From Deltaproteobacteria bacterium (GTDB lineage: Bacteria; Desulfobacterota; Binatia; UBA9968): 8,067 nt of DNA. The notes beneath the pieces were generated by a model that did no database searches, was not told the origin of the DNA, and saw only the letters and a list, made by a program, of their open reading frames with translations. The stretch covers positions 1 to 8,067 of the forward strand of contig JAERMN010000211.1 in NCBI GenBank assembly GCA_016844625.1. The letters are read 5' to 3'. The position numbers and the translations under genes were made by a program. Positions 6,005 through 8,067 of this stretch are shown in pieces (positions within the stretch are counted from its first letter, which is position 1; each line of letters begins with the position of its first letter).

Positions 6005-6129
6005 GATTCCGCTGAAAAACCCCTAGGAATGCTTCGACGGGCTCAGTAGAACGGAAAATTCTTAACATTATCAATCCCCGTTCGCCCTGAGCCCTGTCGA
6101 AGGGTGAACAGCAGTTTTTCAGCAGAATC
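6005..6129. repeat. Nested inverted-repeat element (MITE/REP-like), about 125 bp
   Basis: Outer ends: GATTCCGCTGAAAAAC (6005-6020) and GTTTTTCAGCAGAATC (6114-6129) are inverted repeats matching at 15 of 16 positions. Nested inside are two inverted copies of another motif, at 6032-6054 (CTTCGACGGGCTCAG...) and 6078-6102 (...CTGAGCCCTGTCGAAG), imperfect to each other with two 1-nt gaps. They flank an AT-rich centre (6055-6077). The inner motif belongs to the TTCGACAGGCTCAGGGCGAA-like palindromic sequence that I recall as dispersed in many bacterial genomes; this is recollection, not a search. The whole unit could fold into one long hairpin. It has no coding capacity. It lies between the co-directional substrate-binding and mpg genes, 15 bp from the mpg start. 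Confidence 0.75.
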
Positions 6130-6165
6130 TCTACCTAAGGCTGACCGCGATGACAACTCGACGCT

Positions 6166-6182
6166 ATGACAAGGTCATTATA
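6166..6182 (-). promoter_or_regulatory. Possible mpg operon -10 box with overlapping palindrome
   Basis: On the minus strand TATAAT (6182-6177) is a perfect -10 hexamer, overlapped by the inverted repeat ATGAC-CTT-GTCAT (6178-6166), a possible operator. No good -35 is found at 16-18 bp. If used, the leader of about 180 nt would include the entire inverted-repeat element before mpg. The rest of 6130-6227 shows nothing else of note. Confidence 0.25.
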
Positions 6183-6227
6183 TTGCCAGGGAAGATATCA
6201 TAGTGGCGATCGAATTAGATCGAGACT

Positions 6228-7088
6228 TTAACGAATCTCCCGCACCAAACTCCAATCCACCAGCTGGCTCAGTGGAATGTCTTTTGTCAATTTCAGCCGT
6301 TCCTTGGTCAACTGCACGTCGAGGAGCACGCCTTTGTCAGAAATAATGCCGTCGTCGGTGAAGGAATTGATCGACGCGTCGTAGGCTCGGGCGGACTGGG
6401 ATGGTGTGATGCGGAGATAATCGGAAAGCATCTGGACTGTCTCATTGCGATTCTGTTTCATGAAACGCAGGCCGCGCACGCCGGCGCGCACGACTCTCCT
6501 AACTTGATCGCGCTGGGTCTGAAGTTTTTGCTCCATCACGGCGATGCCGGAAAGCGGCAGCTCGATCAAGTCGCCCAAATAAACCAGCCGTTTAAAACCC
6601 TCGTCTTCAGCTTTGACAGCGAAGGCGACGTCAATTGGCGTCGCATCGATGGCGCCGGCGCGCAACGCCGCCAGGCGGGTCGGGCTCTCCCCCGTAACGA
6701 TGATCTTGACGTCTTTCTCCGGCTCGAATCCGAAGTGACGCACCGCCACGCGTGACAGATAGTCCACCGTGCCAGCGACCGAGTCGACGCCGATGATTTT
6801 GTTTTTCAAGTCCTTCGGCGTTTTGATCTCCGGCCGGGCGATCAAGACATGCAACGGCCTGCCGGCAAAACCGACCACAGCTTTGATCGGCACGCCGCTT
6901 ACCGCTGCGCGCAACGCCGAACCCCACGCAAGCAGGTAATCGACGTCGCCGGACATCAACGCCTTGACGCCAATGGCGGGCTGCATTTGAATCTTATCGA
7001 CCTCGATCCCTTCGTCTTTGAAGAATCCCTTGCGCATGGCGACGACCACGGGAAACTCAAGAAACCGGTTCTTGCTTCGTAAAAGCAT
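6228..7088 (-). CDS. NMT1/THI5-like (SsuA/TauA type) substrate-binding protein without signal peptide
   Basis: This 286-residue protein has the type-2 periplasmic-binding-protein fold of ABC importers for small organic ligands. Recognisable segments are VVVAMRKGFFKDEGIEVD (14-31), ALMSGDVDY (43-51), and IKTPKDLKNKIIGV (88-101), followed by a typical HFGFEPEKDVKI and an ALRAGAIDAT lobe. The ATG at 7088 is preferred: GAGG (7094-7097) lies 5 nt before it, and it leaves a 13-nt gap to the dienelactone hydrolase stop. An ATG at 7133 would overlap that gene and adds no signal sequence. The protein begins almost directly at the first beta-strand, so there is no signal peptide or lipobox from either start. 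Homologues are normally exported. No permease or ATPase is adjacent. From 7088 on it has no cysteine, so it is not a THI5-type pyrimidine synthase. The ligand is unknown. Confidence 0.82.
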   Translation of the reverse strand: MLLRSKNRFLEFPVVVAMRKGFFKDEGIEVDKIQMQPAIGVKALMSGDVDYLLAWGSALRAAVSGVPIKAVVGFAGRPLHVLIARPEIKTPKDLKNKIIGVDSVAGTVDYLSRVAVRHFGFEPEKDVKIIVTGESPTRLAALRAGAIDATPIDVAFAVKAEDEGFKRLVYLGDLIELPLSGIAVMEQKLQTQRDQVRRVVRAGVRGLRFMKQNRNETVQMLSDYLRITPSQSARAYDASINSFTDDGIISDKGVLLDVQLTKERLKLTKDIPLSQLVDWSLVREIR

Positions 7089-7101
7089 CTTTACCTCGCA
7101 G

Positions 7102-7854
7102 CTATTCCATCCGGACGTTTTTGCTAAAATCATAAGTCGTCGCGTAATCGCTTTCGTAGGTGCAAAAAATTCGGTTCTTGTCCCATCCTCCGGCGAAACA
7201 TTTTTTCAGAAACGCCATCATCAGCTTCCAAGCGTCGCTGGCTGCCTCCTTGCGATAACGCCCCGGCATGGTGTCGTTGAGCCAGCCGTGCGGCGCGTCG
7301 GGATAGATGCGGATGTGGCAGCTCTTCTGATATTGCTCGAAACAGTTACGAAAGCGCGCTACGTCGTCGACGGATATAATGTGATCGGCCTCGCCGAACA
7401 CACCCAAGACCGGACAGCTCACCTTGGCGACCAAGTCTTCAATCGGCGTTGGACGAAGCTCGCTACCCTGCCACTCTCGGCCGCCGATGGCGCCGTAAAG
7501 CACGACCACTCCCGCGATGTCGTCGCGGTTCGCCGCGACCAGCACCGGCTGGCGCCCGGATTGACACACGCCGATGATGCCGATCTTGGCGCCATCTACT
7601 TCATTAAGCCGTTTCAAGTAATCGATCGCCGCATTGAGATCCGCCAGCGCGCCGGCGTCGGTGAGGTCAACTCTCTGCTCGCCGCGCAGCACCGCTTTGC
7701 GGTCGGTATGCTGGTCGATGCCGTAACGCTCGTGCAGAATGATAACCGCCGGCCGCTTGCCCTTGGCCTTCGGCAAAGCCCGCACCGCGCTGATGCCGCC
7801 GCCGAATTTTACCATCGTCGGGGTGATGCCCGCTGATTTCTTCGTCGCTGCCAT
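7102..7854 (-). CDS. Dienelactone hydrolase family protein with probable internal deletion
   Basis: This 250-residue alpha/beta hydrolase belongs to the family of carboxymethylenebutenolidase, which hydrolyses lactones or esters. Glu42 (LHERYG), the nucleophile Cys97 (GVCQSGR), Asp157 (GEADHII) and His189 (DAPHGW) are in order and match Glu36/Cys123/Asp171/His202 of the pseudomonad enzyme. The Glu-to-Cys spacing is 55 residues here against 87 there. IDQHT (46-50) is followed at once by DRKAVLRGEQRVDL, where related proteins have about 25 residues containing the helix and strand of an LA..GY...APDLF type. This looks like an in-frame loss of a core element, so folding is doubtful. The start ATG at 7854 is supported by a strong GGAGG (7860-7864). 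It is followed by the substrate-binding gene after 13 nt, probably on one mRNA. Confidence 0.8.
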   Translation of the reverse strand: MAATKKSAGITPTMVKFGGGISAVRALPKAKGKRPAVIILHERYGIDQHTDRKAVLRGEQRVDLTDAGALADLNAAIDYLKRLNEVDGAKIGIIGVCQSGRQPVLVAANRDDIAGVVVLYGAIGGREWQGSELRPTPIEDLVAKVSCPVLGVFGEADHIISVDDVARFRNCFEQYQKSCHIRIYPDAPHGWLNDTMPGRYRKEAASDAWKLMMAFLKKCFAGGWDKNRIFCTYESDYATTYDFSKNVRME

Positions 7855-7902
7855 GCTTGCCTCCGGATGAACTGGATTGAATTCGCCGCGTGAACGCCGC
7901 CA

Positions 7903-7932
7903 AGCTTATCCTCGCTTGCGCGAACGAGTCAA
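7903..7932 (-). promoter_or_regulatory. Weak sigma70-like promoter before the hydrolase gene
   Basis: On the minus strand TTGACT (7932-7927, five of six to consensus) is followed after 18 bp by TAAGCT (7908-7903, three of six). It would give a leader of about 40 nt before the GGAGG-led ATG at 7854. The poor -10 makes this tentative. It overlaps the end of a possible small frame. Confidence 0.22.
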
Positions 7933-8055
7933 GGCAGCGTTTTTTCGGAGCAGGCGGACACCGATCTGGACAAAATCAAGAAATTCTATGCCAGGTAGAT
8001 CGTAAGTCGTATCGAGACCGTTCTTGTTCACAGGGCCGAGTGTCACCCGAAGCAC
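7906..8055 (-). CDS. Possible 49-residue protein or remnant at the right edge
   Basis: A minus-strand frame runs from GTG (8055-8053) to TAA (7908-7906). AGGTGA (8067-8062) stands 6 nt before the GTG, a well-placed Shine-Dalgarno, and its TGA is also an in-frame stop. The product, containing TLGPVNKNGLDTTYDLPGIE (5-24) then FLDFVQIGVRLLRKNA and a basic end, looks protein-like, with an amphipathic helix, but I recognise no family. It could be a small gene, the 3' end of a frameshifted gene from beyond the window, or chance. Confidence 0.3.
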   Translation of the reverse strand: MLRVTLGPVNKNGLDTTYDLPGIEFLDFVQIGVRLLRKNAALTRSRKRG

Positions 8056-8067
8056 ATTTGATCACCT

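Noticed and set aside
7089..7133. Longer substrate-binding protein starting at 7133
   Set aside because: It overlaps the hydrolase 3' end, lacks a ribosome-binding site and adds no signal peptide; the GAGG-led ATG at 7088 fits better.
7018..7836. Long plus-strand open frame opposite the dienelactone hydrolase
   Set aside because: It is a shadow of the minus-strand gene, whose triad, SD and start are convincing.
7909..7930. CTCGCTTGC/GCGAACGAG inverted repeat before the hydrolase gene
   Set aside because: Two mismatches in nine and no loop; not better than expected by chance in GC-rich DNA.

Overview
The window is about 8 kb of moderately GC-rich bacterial chromosome. It has short intergenic gaps, Shine-Dalgarno-led genes and several short palindromic repeats. 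The gene content is a CoxLM/xanthine-dehydrogenase type molybdenum hydroxylase, a glyoxalase, a dienelactone hydrolase and an NMT1/THI5-type substrate-binding protein. That mix is typical of uncultured soil or sediment lineages (for example deltaproteobacterial, Binatia-, Rokubacteria- or Tectomicrobia-like genomes), but nothing in the sequence fixes the taxon. No mobile-element transposase, integrase, CRISPR array, rRNA or convincing tRNA is present.

Layout, plus strand on the left: (1) bases 1-1396 hold the 3' part of the molybdopterin-binding large subunit of a molybdenum hydroxylase. It enters from outside the window and is broken at about 1117-1121 by a frameshifting deletion. (2) A run of heptamer repeats (1471-1500) leads straight into an intact FAD-binding subunit (1504-2358). 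No [2Fe-2S] subunit is visible. (3) The gap 2359-3046 contains a likely 51-residue single-pass membrane protein (2628-2783) and a cluster of perfect or near-perfect hairpins. (4) A glyoxalase I (3047-3499) has all four metal ligands.

The right side is on the minus strand. A tight four-gene operon runs leftward from 5989 to 3679: 3-methyladenine DNA glycosylase (mpg), a retropepsin-like aspartic protease, a HAD phosphatase of the 5'(3')-deoxyribonucleotidase type, and a cysteine-dioxygenase-like cupin. A fifth, doubtful 70-residue frame may be coupled to its end. Upstream of the operon, at 6005-6129, is a 125-bp element bounded by 16-bp inverted repeats with nested inverted copies of a TTCGACAGGCTCAG-like palindromic repeat. 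Further right, a dienelactone hydrolase (7102-7854) and a substrate-binding protein with no signal peptide (6228-7088) form a two-gene unit. The hydrolase seems to lack about 25 internal residues in frame. A possible 49-residue frame sits at the right edge.

The observations most worth checking are: two unrelated genes that each seem to have lost roughly 65-75 bp internally; the repair gene/protease/phosphatase/thiol-dioxygenase operon; the nested inverted-repeat element in front of it; and the small membrane protein followed by hairpins.
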